DNA of 64,000 nt from Sorghum bicolor (GCF_000003195.3 NC_012871.2:54737802-54801801), one strand, 5' to 3'. Positions 1 through 12,087 are shown, counted from the stretch's first letter. Made by a program: numbers and translations. The notes: generated by a model not told the origin, from the letters alone.

Positions 1-801
1 GTGTTGTGCCTTTTGAAAAACATAACTTGAGATACCTTCGGTAAAACATACATAACTTTTCGCTCGTTTATCAAAAAAATCTGAAATTTTTATAGCAGCT
101 TCTTGATATCATTTGGACCCGAGCCAAACTCACCTTTGGCTTGTTTGGTTTCAGCAAAATTGCTAAAATAATCAGGAAAATAAAGAAAAGAAATTGACAA
201 GGGTTTTGCACGCTTTTCAAAGAACTTGCTCAATTTTTGTAGACCATATCTGACATCAGTTGCGGTGCCCATTTTTGTGGTTATATCTTTTGTGATCCTT
301 GTTTAGAGAAAAATATAAAAAAAATAGTGAAAAAATAAAAAATCTTCATTCCTACTAGTGCCTTTTGGGAAAATCTAGGAAAAATCAAGATAAAAGAAAA
401 ATCTGCTCTATTGCTTGTTTGCTGAGTTTCTTCCATCATACTTTGTTTCATCTTGTTGCGCTACGTCTAGACACGTCTTAGCCCGTAATTATGATTTGTT
501 CTTTGAATACTTATTGAACTTAGCTAACTCTGTATTCGAATATTGCTAATCCTTGCTACTTACATTATGCATGTCATATACTTCTGTCAGCACAGGTTCA
601 TCTTGCAACTATTTACCCACGCTCAACAACAGATTACTTTGCTAATTGGTTTTACTCCTGTTTGGCTTTGGTAAGAACACTTGTAAGACGATGGTAAGCC
701 GCTTTCTGATTTTGTATTCCACTTTTACCACCATCACCACCACTTGGTTTCTTTTAGTTGATAGGGATAATTCTTTGCTATTTTTTTCCTATTTTTTAAG
801 C

Positions 802-1830
802 ATGACAGGATCTCCGATGGATTTCAATCATTGTGTGTCTAAGGGTGAACTTACAGTGTTTATCACTGAACAATGCAATCTTATGACCGAGCTGACACGC
901 AATGTGAACAATCTGGTCACCCGCATTGAACAGATTGAGCAACACCCTCAATCTCATCATGGTGATGATGAAGATGCAGATGGAGATCTTTCTGATCCTA
1001 AAGATATGGACGGTGACAGTGATGCACGTAACCGTCGCTGCTACAACTTCAATCATCGCGGTATGGGAGGTAATAACCATGGTAATAATGATCCCTTTGC
1101 AAAAATTAAATTTAGCCTACCTCCTTTTGCTGGTAATGTTGATCCTAAGGCATATTTAGATTGGGAGCTTGCTGTTCAACAAAAGTTTGATTCTCATAAT
1201 GTGCCTGCTGAGCATAGAGTTAGACTTGCTACTAGTGAGTTTACTAATTTTGCTTTGTTTTGGTGGAGTGATCTTTGCAATACTAATAATGCTGCTGCTG
1301 TGCCTTAAACTTGGAATGCTTTAAAACAACATATGAAATCTCGTTTTATTCCTCCTTATTATCAACGTGATTTACGTCTTAAACTGCAAACTTTAAAACA
1401 AGGAGATAAAAGCGTAGAAGCATACTATCAAGAATTGCTTATTGGTTTAGCACTTTGTGGTGTACATGAATATGATGCTGATGCTAGTGCTAGATGCTTT
1501 GGTGGTTTAAATCATGATATCTAGAACATTCTTGATTAGAAAGAATGACGTAATTTTTCCCAATTGTATCATCTTGCTATAAAGGCAGAACGTAAAGTAC
1601 GGGGACGCAAGCAACACCAGACTTTTAGGTCTAATAATGGGAGAAATTTTCAGTAGCGTTCCGAGCCAGAGACGCTCACACCTGCATTTTCTTCAAGGGT
1701 AAGTAAATTGTCTAATATGCAGCCCCCACAGCTGAAGAAAGGTGCCACTCCGGGTGCTTCCACTAGTTCCTCCTCGCCCAGCGCTAAAATCATTTACCAT
1801 CGATGCAAAGGCATGAGACATGTCATGAAG
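802..1830 (+). pseudogene. Gag (capsid) relic of gypsy element
   Basis: The likely start is the ATG at 802; an upstream in-frame ATG at 646 lies in what looks like leader sequence. The first ~100 residues are a coiled-coil-like and acidic N-terminus with an HHGDDEDADGD stretch. A Retrotrans_gag-like capsid segment follows: FAGNVDPKAYLDWE near 1127, ALFWWSDL near 1252, and, after a break, FIPPYYQRDLRLKLQTLKQG near 1345 and SVEAYYQEL near 1411. In-frame stops at 1306-1308 (TAA, where a Gln codon is expected before TW) and 1522-1524 (TAG) inactivate it. The region to 1830 contains weaker remnants with a serine-rich stretch. This is the structural protein that would package element RNA; here it cannot be made whole. 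Confidence 0.75.
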
Positions 1831-1834
1831 GATC

Positions 1835-3058
1835 ATGAAGGATTGCTCCAGTCGTCGCGCTTTCATTGCTGCAGATCTGACTGAGGGCGATCAAGACACG
1901 GAGACCATCACCATTGACTCCGTTACTGCCTCCGCAGGCTATCCTAGCCTTCGTGTGCAGCGTGTGTTGAGTTCACGTGTGGTACATGAAGAAGATAAGC
2001 AGATCCAGCGTCAGAATTTGTTCCACATATATCTTATTGTGCAGGGTTGTCGTGTTCTCACCATCATTGATAGCGGGAGTTGCAACAACTTGGTGAGTTC
2101 AGATTTGGTTGAGAAGCTTGGCTTAACCACACGACAACATTCATATCCATATAAACTTCAATGGTTCAATAATAGTGATAAAACTAAGGTAACTAAATCA
2201 GCCCGCATTAGTTTCTTCACAGGTTGTTATCATGATACTGCTGATTTTGATGTTGTGCCTATGCAAGCTTGTTCAATTTTGTTAGGACGTCCATGGGAAT
2301 TTGATACTGATGCTTTACACCATGGTAGAACTAATACATACACTTTCATACATAAGAACAAGAACATTACTTTGCTGCCTTTGTCACCAATGGATATTGT
2401 TAAACATGCTAAAGAGATTAACAATAAACCTTCCACAGACATTGATAAAAATAATGAAAATAAGTTACATAGAGGTGCTTTACTTGCTACAACTTCTACT
2501 ACTGCTGCGTTATGTGATAATCCAGATGCACCATGTTATACTATGCTTTGTCAACCTATTATGTCTTGTGCATTGCCTGTTGTCACTAACCTTTTGCAGA
2601 AGTTTGTTGATGGGGAAGAGTCGAGGACGACTCCAATTATAGAAGGAGGGGATGATGAGGACATTGCCAAGATAGAGTCGAGGACGACTCCAATTCAAGA
2701 AGGGGAGTATGATGAGGACATCGCCACGCTGCATATGTTGACACCATCATCTTTTCCAAGTTGCAATTCTTCTCCAACTCAGCTACCATGTCACTCTCGG
2801 ATTCAGCAAACACATCATCAGTGTTTTGATCATAACTTCTTCATACGACATCAAAATGGGGTGATCTTAGACTCGTTGGAAAGGGTACAACGACGCCGTC
2901 ATTTTGGATCTGGTCCCATCTTCAGATCTTTTGTGGATGAATCTTTATGTCCACGACAAGGTGCTGCGTCATCTATTTTGGGCCAACTTGGTCATGTATC
3001 GAATTCAGGCCCTAAGCCCATGTTGTGGGCGCCTTCCCCTGGTTGCCTCCAACCCTAG
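1835..3058 (+). pseudogene. Retropepsin (aspartic protease) of gypsy element
   Basis: This is an open frame of 407 codons, although the first ATG may be internal to the original polyprotein. The protease fold is recognisable: the active-site motif TIIDSGSCNNLV (DSG form) near 2062-2097, the flap-region SYPYKLQWF near 2143, and the C-terminal ILLGRPW hallmark near 2277. In an intact element this enzyme cleaves the Gag-Pol precursor. The C-terminal ~200 residues are low-complexity. They include two near-identical SRTTPI-EG-(D/Y)DEDIA repeats near 2620-2730, and then sequence that is probably 3' untranslated DNA. No polymerase domain follows, so the frame terminates where RT should begin. Confidence 0.75.
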
Positions 3059-3790
3059 GTTGTTTCTCCTTTATATTCCATGCAGCCGCCGCTGCTTAGA
3101 CTCAGGTTTTGTTTAGAGTTTAGTTTTCCATCAAGAAACTGAATCGTTCATTGTAACTGTGGTGACAAATCCTTTTACAGTGATCCAGGGCCCCCGTTCT
3201 TGATCTCCTCCACTATGTCGATTAGTCCTTTGGAACTGAGTTCTTGAACCCTCATCTGAATATTCGCTTCATTCATATCTGTAATTTTAGATTGTGTGTT
3301 TATACTTTCTTGCTTGTGTTCTTCGATTCGCTTGCAGGAACGGCCTTCTTGGTGAGGTCAATCAAGTTGTACTTGGTTGATAACCAACAGAGCAGTGGTG
3401 TAATGGTTGCAGGTTTTGAATCGTGCTGATTTGAAGCCGGATCACCAACGTCGAGTCCTCCACAATCGAATTTACCAATTACCTCTCGGAAGATTGGGCC
3501 TGACCCTCATCATGTATTTATATGGGTTTTCTAGAGACGGGATGAGGACAGATTCTAGGCTCTATGGAATTCGTACGAAAGAATATCCGATTACGAGTGG
3601 ATTATGCGCAAATATCCGTAGGAAGAGTGTAGAAGAACAGGGAACGAGAGTCAGGACGAGGGGTGACAAGGGGGCGCCAGCCGGCCCCACCAATGGCCCG
3701 CTTTAGGTGCCCTTCTGCGTGGTGCCTTAAGACTCCTCCTATTTTCTGTTAAACGTGTTTCCGAATAAATTTTCATACCGGAATAAATAG
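3059..3790 (+). other. 3' non-coding part / LTR-like tail of the gypsy element
   Basis: No coding potential is supported. The segment contains a CTTTATATTCC TATA-like stretch near 3070, a T-rich region and, near 3660-3710, GC-rich sequence. It probably represents 3' untranslated and LTR sequence of the + strand element, but no terminal TG/CA pair or target duplication could be fixed. The junction with the minus-strand element lies at about 3760-3793. Confidence 0.35.
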
Positions 3791-3793
3791 AAC

Positions 3794-4944
3794 TTAATAT
3801 GATGGTAATTGGATAAATTCTATCTCATCAATTACTCTTGAATCAAATGGTTCTAAATAAAGTTTAAGTCGGTGTCCAATTACCTTGAATAACGTACCTT
3901 CGCTTGATTGTAGAGTTACTGCTCCGTGTGGTGATGAATTCACGACAGTGAACGGTCCTTCCCATTTGGTCCTCAATTTTCCAAGCCCGAATAATTTGAA
4001 CCTGGAACTAAAAAGTAATACCTTATCTCTTGGTGCAAATTCCTTCTTCTTGATCCTCTTGTCATGCTATCTCTTTGTTTGCTCTTTGTAGATCTTCGAA
4101 TTGTGATACGCCTTTTCTCTCCATTCTTCTAGTTCAGATAATTGCATTTTTCTTTTCTCTCCAGCGGCTTCAAAATCCATATTCCATCTTTTGATAGCCC
4201 AATGAGCTTTATGTTCTAGTTCGACTAGCAAGTGAAAGGTCTTACCATATACCAATTGATATGGTGACATACCCAAAGGTGTTTTATAAGTTGTTCGGTA
4301 TGCCCATAGTGCATTTGGTAACTGATCCCTCCATAGAGTTCCCATCTCATTTACTATTTTCTGGAGAATGTTTTTGATTTGTTTATTGGATGTTTCTGCC
4401 TGGCCACTTGTCTGAGGATGATATGGAGTAGCAACATTATGTCGTATTCCATGAGTTTGTAGGTATAAGTGAAACCTTTTATCAGTGAAATGTGTTCCTC
4501 CATCACTTATAACCATCCTAGGTGTTCCAAACCTCGAAACCTCTTCAAAAATCCTCTTTGAGTGTATTGAGTCAGCCTTCTTGCATGGTATTGCTTCTAC
4601 CCACTTGGATACATAGTCAACTGCCACCAAAATGTACTCGTAATTCTATGATTTCACAAATGGTCCCATATAATCGATTCCCCAGACATCAAAGAGCTCT
4701 ATCTTAATATTGTTGGTGAGTGGCATAGCATCTCTAGTAGTGATATTTTCATGCCTCTGACATGGCCCACATCTTCAGATGAAATCTTTGGTGTCTTCAT
4801 ACATGGTTGGCCAGAAGAAACCACTGTGCCAAATTTTTGCATGAGTACGGAATACCCCATAATGACCTCCATATGGTGATGAATGACATTTCTGAATGAT
4901 CTGCATACCCTCCTCCACTGGTACACATCTTCTAGGCAACCCAT
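3794..4944 (-). pseudogene. Integrase, Athila-type pol C-terminus
   Basis: Broken over several frames. 4944-4699 holds the zinc-binding N-terminal region, with H and C residues such as HHHMEVIMGYSVL and CGPCQ-like wording. 4630-4067 holds the catalytic core: VAVDYVSKWVEAIPCKK (first Asp), MVISDGGTHFTDKRF (second Asp) and HPQTSGQAETSNKQIKNIL (Glu). 3976-3794 holds the C-terminal MRTKWEGPFTVV motif (GPF/Y module). There is no chromodomain after it, which agrees with Athila rather than a chromovirus. The enzyme would insert element cDNA into chromosomes, but the intervening frameshifts leave it non-functional. Confidence 0.85.
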
Positions 4945-4974
4945 CTGAGCATACCCAAAAGAGGTAGGGTGGTC

Positions 4975-6602
4975 TCATATGTGGAGACGACTTATATAGA
5001 TGAGCTTCCTCTTATTTTCTCCTAGTGGTAAGTATCCTGCAACCATAAAGTTGACAATATTCGTGTACCAAGGATCTGTCTTGGTCACTTTAAACAATAT
5101 GTCATCTCTTATTGAGTCATTAATAGGTAACTCCTGAGGTTTTTTAAAATACATCCTAGACAAATGACCAGCAACAGGATTTTCTACACCTTTTCTATCT
5201 TTAATTTCCAAATCAAACTCTTGAAGTAATAAGATCCATCTTATTAATCATGGTTTAGCATCTTTCTTAGTGAGCAAATATTTAAGAGCAGCATGGTCAG
5301 AATAAACAATTATTTTAGCTCCAACTAAGTAAGACCTAAATTTATCAATAGCAAAAAGAATAGCTAAAAGTTCTTTTTCAGTGGTTGCATAATTTAATTG
5401 TGCTTCTGTCATTGTTTTGCTAGCATAAGCAATTGTGTGATGCATTTTATCTTTTGTCTGTCCTAAGACTGCGCCTACAGCATAATCACTAGCATCACAC
5501 ATAATTTCAAAAGGTAAAGACCAATCAGGGGGTTGAATGATTGGTGCTGATGTAAGTGCTTCTTTAAGAATATTAAATGAATCTAAGCATTCATCATCAA
5601 ATTCAAAGGGTACATCCTTAGCTAACAATCTAGTCATTGTCCTAGCAATTTGTGAGAAATTTCTTATAAATCGTCGATAAAAACCACAATGACCAAGAAA
5701 GCTTCGGATTACTTTTATATTAACAAGTGGAGGTAGTTGCTTGATCACTTTAATTTTAGCCTTATCTACCTCTATACCTCTTTCTGACACTAACACTATT
5801 CCCTCTCTAACCATAAAATGACATTTCTCCCAATTGAGGACTAAGTGTTTTTCTTTACATCTTTGCAAAACCTTATCTAAATTTTCTAAACAATCATCAA
5901 AAGTTTTTCCATAAATTGAAAAATCATCCATAAAAACTTTCATGATCTTTTCTATCATATCAGAAAATATAGACATCATGCATCTTTGGAAAGAAGCGGG
6001 TGCATTACATAATCCAAAAGACATTCTACAATAAACATAAGTTCCATAGGGACATATAAATGTGGTTTTGCTTTGATCATCAGGGTGGATAGGGATTTGG
6101 TGATATCCTGAATAACCATCAAGAAAACAAAAGAAAGAATGATTGGCTAAACGCTCTAGCATCTCATCAATGAAAGGTAGAGGAAAATGATCTTTCTTTG
6201 TTGTCTTGTTGAGTTTTCTATAATCTATGCACATTCGCCATCCAGTGACAGTTCTTGGTGGTATTAATTCATTTTTATCATTTTGGACAACTGTCATTCC
6301 TCTCTTTTTAGGTACAACTTGCATAGGACTTACCCACTCACTATACGGTACAAGATATATAATCCCTGCATGTTAAAGTTTTATACCTCTTTCTTTACTA
6401 CTTCTCTCATCATATTATGGAGTCTACGCTGAGGCTCTCTCGAAGGTGTAATCTCCAGATTGGTTGGTATGCGATGAGTGCAAAGAACAGGGCTAATCCC
6501 TTTTAGGTCTTGGAGTGAATAACCAAAGGCAGCACAATGTTTTTCTAGAACAGTTATTAGTTTATAGGTCTCCACATTTGAGAGTTTATCACTTAGAATC
6601 AT
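4975..6602 (-). pseudogene. Reverse transcriptase-RNase H, Athila-type
   Basis: The longest uninterrupted piece is 6324-5248 (358 codons). It has RT motifs RMCIDYRKLNKTTKKDHFPL, SFGLCNAPASFQRCM and the catalytic box FMDDFSIYG, then FLGHCGFYRRFIRNFSQIA. The RNase H domain begins at PFEIMCDASDYAVGAVLGQ and continues through YATTEKELLAI. The upstream piece 6602-6381 carries the linker that leads into RT. The remainder of RNase H and the connection to integrase (5211-4975) are in other frames. Loss of frame at ~6324-6381 and ~5248 marks it as a pseudogene. Confidence 0.9.
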
Positions 6603-6605
6603 AGG

Positions 6606-7467
6606 TTATTTTTTATCACTATTTAGAAAAACATATTTAAGTCCAAAAGGTAGTGGTTTAAGCTCAATAGGAGGTGTAAGTGGCTCTAGTGATTCATCAA
6701 AAGGTCCAGGAGCAATAGGATCCTCTTCCTCTTCTTCGATGAAGAACTGGGTATCATCTTCTAAATTAGGTTGACTAAAATTATCGAATTTGGATGACTT
6801 AACCTCTTCTATTGGATCTAATTCAGGAAGGGGTTCTACTTTAACTTTTACTGTATGAGTTATAGGCATTGAAAAACTAAATTTTTTTCCCAAATTTAAT
6901 GTCTAATTTACCATTACGACCTTCTTGAAGAAGTTTTATTATGGCTACTCTAATCATTACATAAAAATCCCATACATCAAATAAATAAAAATTTAGCAAA
7001 ATGCGGAAATCATTGATAACAATAGGAAGTGCACTCAAAACTCCTAAGCTAGGAATAATGCGTCCAAAACAATTCTTTAATAATTTATTTGTAGGAATTA
7101 ATGGTATGTCTCTCAAAAATTCTTTAGCAAAAATATATGACACGATGTTGACTCCTACAACTGGATTGTATAAAGCTTCGAAAGGATGTGAATCTACTTG
7201 CAACTTTATAATAACCGAGGGTGAATTAAAGCGAATTACTTTAGGGGATTGCTCAGATTCTATTAACCAATCATCACCCAAAATAAAGATTAATTCCCTT
7301 ATAACTTTTTTAAGAAATTTTAAATCATTAGAATGTGAGACATTAGGATTAAAATCCCTAGATTGTTGGGGTTGAATAATCTTATGATAAAATGTAGTAT
7401 TACCAAAATCATCAAAGAAATCATCCTCAATTTCAAACATCCATTCAGAATTTGAAGTTATCTCCAT
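6606..7467 (-). pseudogene. Protease region of the Athila-type element
   Basis: Two overlapping open pieces (7467-6877 and 6893-6606) correspond to the segment between gag and RT. The wording FEALYNPVVGVNIVSYIFAKEFL, FGRIIPSLGVLSALPIVIN and FYVMIRVAIIKLLQEG fits the retropepsin-like fold that Athila elements carry. The catalytic Asp-Thr/Ser-Gly is replaced by NPVVG, so the enzyme would be dead. The downstream piece is acidic (EEEEEDPIAPGPFDESLEPL), as is usual for the linker before RT. Confidence 0.6.
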
Positions 7468-7499
7468 CTCATTAGCTAATTCAACTATAGATTGAGATG

Positions 7500-8197
7500 A
7501 ATCAAGTAAAAGTTTATTTTCAAGCTAACCGAGATTCTTCTTCTATCAACTCTTTTTTTCTTCGGGGAGATCAATTAAAATATTAGTAAGAATAGTTTTA
7601 GCATGATCAACAGTAATATGCATAAATGCTCCTTCCGAGGCTAAATTAAGGTATTCTTGATTTTTATCATTAAGGCCTAAAAAGAAATGTTATAAAAGCA
7701 TGGGTTCTAGTAAAACAAGATTAGGTCCAGAATTTACAAAGCCATCAAAACGATCCCAAGCCTTGTCTAGCGATTCCTTGTCTAATTGTTTAAATCCTAT
7801 AGTTTCAAACCGAAATTTAGCGACCTTTTCTACTGGAAAGAATTTAAGGCAAAAGTCTTTTCGTAATATATCCCAGTCTCCTTGACTATTCCCAACATGG
7901 CGATTATACTATTTCTTAGCCCCACCCGTTAATGAAAATGGAAAGAGTTTTTATCTTAAAGTTTCATCGGCCATGCCCTTAATACTTAGACATGAACATG
8001 TCTCCTCAAAATCACCTAAATGGGAATAGGGGTTTTCGCTAGAATTGCCAGAAAAAAATATGTTCTTGAACTAATTTGATTAGTCCCGGGCGTAGCTCAT
8101 AGCCAAATGATGTGATAGGTTTAGAAGATTCCTTTGGCTAGAGGTACGATCCCAATGGAGCTCCATATTGATATAAAAGTTGAGATTCAATTTCCAT
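7500..8197 (-). pseudogene. Gag relic of the Athila-type element
   Basis: A possible start is the ATG whose complement is at 8195-8197. Translating in shifting frames gives recognisable capsid-type phrases: LRPGLIKLVQ near 8090, DETLR-KLFPFSLTGGA-KW near 7930, and then FCLKFFPVEKVAKFRFETIG and AWDRFDGFVNSGPNLVLLEP around 7870-7710. Several stops and frameshifts separate them. The position directly downstream of the primer-binding site, in minus orientation, supports the assignment. Confidence 0.6.
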
Positions 8198-8296
8198 ATT
8201 TATATAATATTATATATATTTATATTATTATATTTTTTTATATAAAAGGATAACTATAGACTAAGATAGACTAATGGCAAAAATCAGCAAACCGTT

Positions 8297-8313
8297 CCCC
8301 GGCAACGGCGCTA
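8297..8313 (-). promoter_or_regulatory. Primer-binding site (tRNA-Asp type)
   Basis: The + strand reads CCCCGGCAACGGCGCTA, the 3' end of plant tRNA-Asp (CCCCGGCAACGGCGCCA) with one mismatch. The minus strand therefore carries the complementary primer-binding site. It starts eight bases inside the LTR end at 8322, as expected for minus-strand DNA priming. Confidence 0.85.
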
Positions 8314-8321
8314 GAAATGCT

Positions 8322-10381
8322 TGTTGGTATAAATTAACTGCAACCTAATAATGATTATAATCAAATTATCCGCAAGCGCACAGATATATACTGATCAGCA
8401 CTTCACCAAGATCAACCCGGTTTTAATATCGAACCCAAAGGAACAGTAGATGATTTATGATCTAGCCTATAAATCTAAGGGGGCACAAACAATCTAGAAA
8501 CTATTGATGATGAAGAAATACTAATGTACTCTAGTTCCAATAACCGGTAAACTTTGTATAGTATCGTCTTATCAGGCAAGTAACCCGAATAGGGGAAGAA
8601 TTAGAGTAATCCCCTATCAGGCACCTATAAGCCTATCAAGTGGGGAGTGATTGTTATATCGACGTTGTAAACGAGTGGGGAGTGATTGTTATACCGATGT
8701 TGTAGTATAGAGATATATCCAACCAATCACTCACAATTACAATCACAATCACACAGAGAATCCTTGGCAAGAGATGACACAAAATTTTTTACCGAGGTTC
8801 ACTTGCTTCCCGGCAAGCTAGTCCTCGTTGTGGCGATACACCCACTTGATGGATCATGAACTAATTGGCAATTCAAAGCCAAACCCTCAGCGGGTGCCAC
8901 GCATCCACTCACAAGATGGGGATCCTCCAAGCTACGAGCAATCCACTAGAGTAGCCAATTTGCGATCTCTCACGGGAAAGGCGCAAGAACCCCTCATAAA
9001 TCACTTGGTGGGGCTCAAAACAATCTCCAATCATGAGCTCAACACCTCCGCTGCTCCAAGCCGTCTAGGGCATCGGGAAACACCCAAGAGTAACAAGAAA
9101 TCTGTAGCAAACTCAACAATCAAGTGCCACTAGATGCAACTCACTAAGCAATGCACTTGAATCTCACTCAATCTCACTAGGATTAGCAATCAAGCAAGAA
9201 GATGAGTGGAGGGAGTATTCTCTAGCTAAAAGTATGTCTCAAGTATATCAAAGTGCAAGAAGAGAGAATCCCCCAAAGCCATCCACCTTCTATTTATAAG
9301 CCCCCTCAACAAATAGAGCCGTTGGCTCTAACACTGGGCAAAACTCAAGAGCATCGGACGTGCAGTAGGGTACCACCGGACGGTCAAGACCTACGTCCGG
9401 TGCTCTGAAGTTAGCCACGTGTCAACCTTTTGAAACTCACGAGTCGATCTTCAGCGGCTACCTGCACACCACCAGACGCAGTAAAGTGAGCACCGGACGC
9501 ATCCTGTGCTCACCGGACACGTACGCAGGGAGGGTTGCAAAACGCTCAAACACCGGATGCTGAGCACCGGACTCACTCCAGTGTGTCCGGTGCTTTGTTA
9601 GAAAACCTCGCAGACTAGCTCGCTGCCCCCCAACAAGCACCGGATGCTCGAACGGCAGATCCCCTACGTACCGTGTAGAGCGTCTGGTGCGCTATGCTTG
9701 CTTTGGCTAGACTCCGACAGTACACAAGATGCTAAGGACAGCGTCCGGTGCCTCTGTGCACTGCGTTCGATGAGTGTTTCTCACTCGTGCGACTTTCTCA
9801 AACTTTCCACTGGCGCAATAGAAAATATACGTTTTATTTTCTCAAAAGCGCCGAATCCCGCCTCGCAAGCTCCGCGGGAGGGAGAGAGAAACCCAAACCC
9901 CTCTCTACCCTTGGCACTCCACCTCCTTTGCAAATGTGCTAACACCACCAAGTGTCCACCACCAAAGTGTATGTGTGTTAGCTTTTCACAAACATTTTTA
10001 CAGAAGGAGTTAGGTCAGCAGTTTACTAGATCCTAATGCATATGCTCAAGAAATGGACCTAGTAGCACTTGATTCGAGGGATGACCGTGATTTCCCCTCT
10101 TGATAGTTGGCTATCTATCCTCAAATCGGTCAATCACTTCTCTACACAACTTAGACCGACAAAAGCAAAACCCTATGTTTATACCTTTTTCTTGATCACT
10201 TTACTCCTTGTTTATCATCATGATCTCCACTTGCTTCATCTCTTTGTAATCATGTGGCCACCTTTTCATGCCACCTTGCACCTTCATCACATATGTTTCT
10301 ATGTCTAACTCAAATCACTTGAACACAAAGCATTAGCAACTTGGTGTCATTAATTACCAAAACCAAACATAGGCTTTCACA
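8322..10381 (-). repeat. 5' LTR of the Athila-type element (2.06 kb)
   Basis: On the minus strand it begins TGTGAAAGCC (at 10381) and ends TACCAACA (at 8322), next to the primer-binding site. It holds a TATA box at 9291-9298 and two imperfect copies of GTGGGGAGTGATTGTTATA at about 8640-8700. Its last ~45 bases, containing GTGCGCTTGCGGATAA and TACCAACA, resemble the LTR end of element C (GTGCGCTTGCGGATCA, ATATCAACA), so the two elements are related. No partner LTR is present in the window. Confidence 0.7.
9291..9298 (-). promoter_or_regulatory. TATA box inside Athila-type LTR
   Basis: The + strand TATTTATAAG gives CTTATAAATA on the minus strand. It lies in mid-LTR, consistent with the U3/R boundary; U3 would be about 1.05 kb. 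Confidence 0.5.
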
Positions 10382-10620
10382 GTATCCCGGCAAGAAAAAA
10401 CTTATGCATTTAATTTGACCACGTCCGCTTTTACTCATAATATACTCGTTCTCATAGGAGTTAGAATAACCATTTTCTAGCGTGATACTGAATCCAATGT
10501 AAATAATAAGATTGATCCAAATATATCTCTTCAATCATGAATTTTAATAGAAATCCTAAACTAAGGCCTTGTTTAGTTCTAAATTTTTTGGGTGTCACAT
10601 CGAATATGGTAGAAGATGTC
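10382..10620. other. Unassigned DNA with a truncated GGCCTTGTTTAG MITE end
   Basis: 10382-10563 shows nothing recognisable. At 10565 AGGCCTTGTTTAGTTCTAAA matches the end of the GGCCTTGTTTAG MITE family seen at 15264 and 56790, followed by GGGTGTCACATCGAATATGG. The rest of the MITE is missing, so this is a truncated copy. Confidence 0.4.
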
Positions 10621-11520
10621 GCACCATCCAACACTGCAACATGCTGATCAAAATCTTTGCAACATATGTCTAAAATAGATGAAACATTTGCAATATACAG
10701 TTGAAACACCATTGCAATCTGTGCAAACATCTCTAATTTTGAAATATCTAGATGTAACACTTGCAACATAGAGAAGAAGGCAGTTGAAACACTTCAGACA
10801 TGCGTCTAAAACACTTGCAAAAATACATGTATAAAAAGCAACTGAGACACTTAAGAAAGACGCTTATGACATCCATGTACAACCATTGCAACATCTGCAA
10901 CATCTTGATCTACTTTTGAAACATCTGCATGAAACAATTAAAACATACACATGAAACAACTGATACACTTGAAACATGAGCTTGCAACATATCAGGAAAA
11001 AAAGAGTCTAAAAACACTCAAAACACATCAACATCACGCGGCCATGACCTACTTGGTGGAACCTGCGGTGGCATAGGCTCGCTGGATGGTCCGCCGTCAT
11101 GCCCCTGCCATGACCTGGTCCACCGGCATGCCCCTGCCATGACCTGGTCCGCCAGCATGCCCCTACCATGACCGCCGTTGGCCAAGAAAGAGGAGACGCT
11201 GCCAGATCTAGAGAGGACACCGCCGGCCAGATAGGGGAGGGTCAGCAGCTTGCTTGAGCCCACCGACCACGCGCAACCAGCTTCCTCGAGCCTGCCAGCC
11301 AGATCCGATGAGATGCAGGTAGGGAAGAGACACGGTGGGTAGTAGCGGAGCGCGCAGTGCGCAGCGAGCTGGAGGGGGCGCGTCGGAGCTTAGAGCATGC
11401 CAAGGCGATGGAGGCACGGTGCTGGATGGAGAGTTGCACGCCGCGAGATGAGTCGCATGGTGGGAAAGATGGCAGCGGAGCAACGAGAGCATAAGTAACC
11501 ACACATAAATAAGTGAGTAC
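10620..11520. repeat. Low-complexity AACACTTGCAAC region and GC-rich block with 29-bp tandem repeat
   Basis: 10620-10990 is built of degenerate phrases such as GAAACACTTGCAACAT, a dispersed grass repeat type. 11040-11520 is GC-rich and looks coding by composition, but no frame gives a known protein. At 11098, 11127 and 11156 the word CATGCCCCTRCCATGACC recurs with a 29-bp period (about 2.7 units). The block may be a transposon-captured gene fragment; no element ends were found. Confidence 0.45.
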
Positions 11521-11949
11521 AAAGTGAAAGATATTTTGCTAGAGATGATAATACGCAATGAAGCATACATGTTGGGCCGTGGAGGGCTTTCTAGCCGTAT
11601 CCGGCAAGGACGGGCGCCCGCTCCTAATCATTACTGTTTCTTCAACGGTTCACGCTGCGTAGCCGATTCAGACCATAAAACAAAGATGAAATTCATTTCC
11701 CAACCGACCGATCGAAATCAACCATGGCACGTGTTTGTTGCATCCTGCAGCTTGCGCATAAGCAGTCACCTCCTCCGGTTCCTCCTGCATGCCTCATATA
11801 TGTGCCTCCGGCGCCTGCTCACGATGATGGTGAGAGAGCAACAAAATGTGTTCACCGTTGTGACAGATAAGAAATAATGAGGCATGGAAAATGTTGCCGC
11901 CTGCTTGAGGGTAAGAAAATATTTGTAGGTGGACACTAGAAATAAGTGA

Positions 11950-12087
11950 GGCCTTGTTTGGATGTAGTCAGTTTCGCATCAATCCACATATATTGAGGTG
12001 GATTGGAGTGGAACTTGAACTAAATTCCACCCGATCCACTCCAACACATGTGGATCGAGGTGAATCCGACAACATACAAACAAGGTC
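11950..12087. mobile_element. 138-bp MITE with GGCCTTGTTTG ends
   Basis: Ends GGCCTTGTTTGGATGTA and, inverted, TACAAACAAGGTC, flanked by TGA on both sides (11947-11949 and 12088-12090). The interior is itself an inverted repeat (GGTGGATTGGAGTGG... against CCACTCCAACACAT), so the element can fold into one long hairpin. A 3-bp duplication suggests a PIF/Harbinger-like origin. Confidence 0.65.

Larger units (their letters stand above)
1..3790 (+). mobile_element. Degenerate Ty3/gypsy gag-protease element, left end outside window
   Basis: A + strand LTR-retrotransposon remnant. It shows a gag relic (802-1830) and a retropepsin relic (1835-3058), followed by non-coding sequence to about 3790, where the opposite-strand Athila-type element begins. 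No reverse transcriptase, RNase H or integrase lies between the protease and the 3' region, so this copy is either a non-autonomous derivative or a deletion product. The gag and protease resemble those of chromovirus-type gypsy elements, which is a family-level impression only. Positions 1-801 read as A/T-rich 5' untranslated sequence; no LTR or primer-binding site could be identified there. Confidence 0.7.
3790..10381 (-). mobile_element. Degenerate Athila-type Ty3/gypsy element (minus strand), 3' end lost
   Basis: Reading the minus strand: LTR (10381-8322), tRNA-Asp-type primer-binding site (8313-8297), gag relic (8197 to about 7500), protease region (7467-6606), RT/RNase H (6602-4975), integrase (4944-3794). 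The domain order RT-RH-IN defines Ty3/gypsy. The RT wording (CFLDGYSGYHQIPIHPDDQ, FMDDFSIYG) and a tRNA-Asp primer are typical of the Athila lineage. The sequence ends a few bases after the integrase C-terminus, so the long 3' region and 3' LTR expected for Athila are missing, and no target duplication can be checked. Many stops and frameshifts show that it is old. Confidence 0.85.

Noticed and set aside
3244..3706. Short + strand frames in the tail of the first gypsy element
   Set aside because: No similarity to any domain and within presumed 3' non-coding or LTR sequence.
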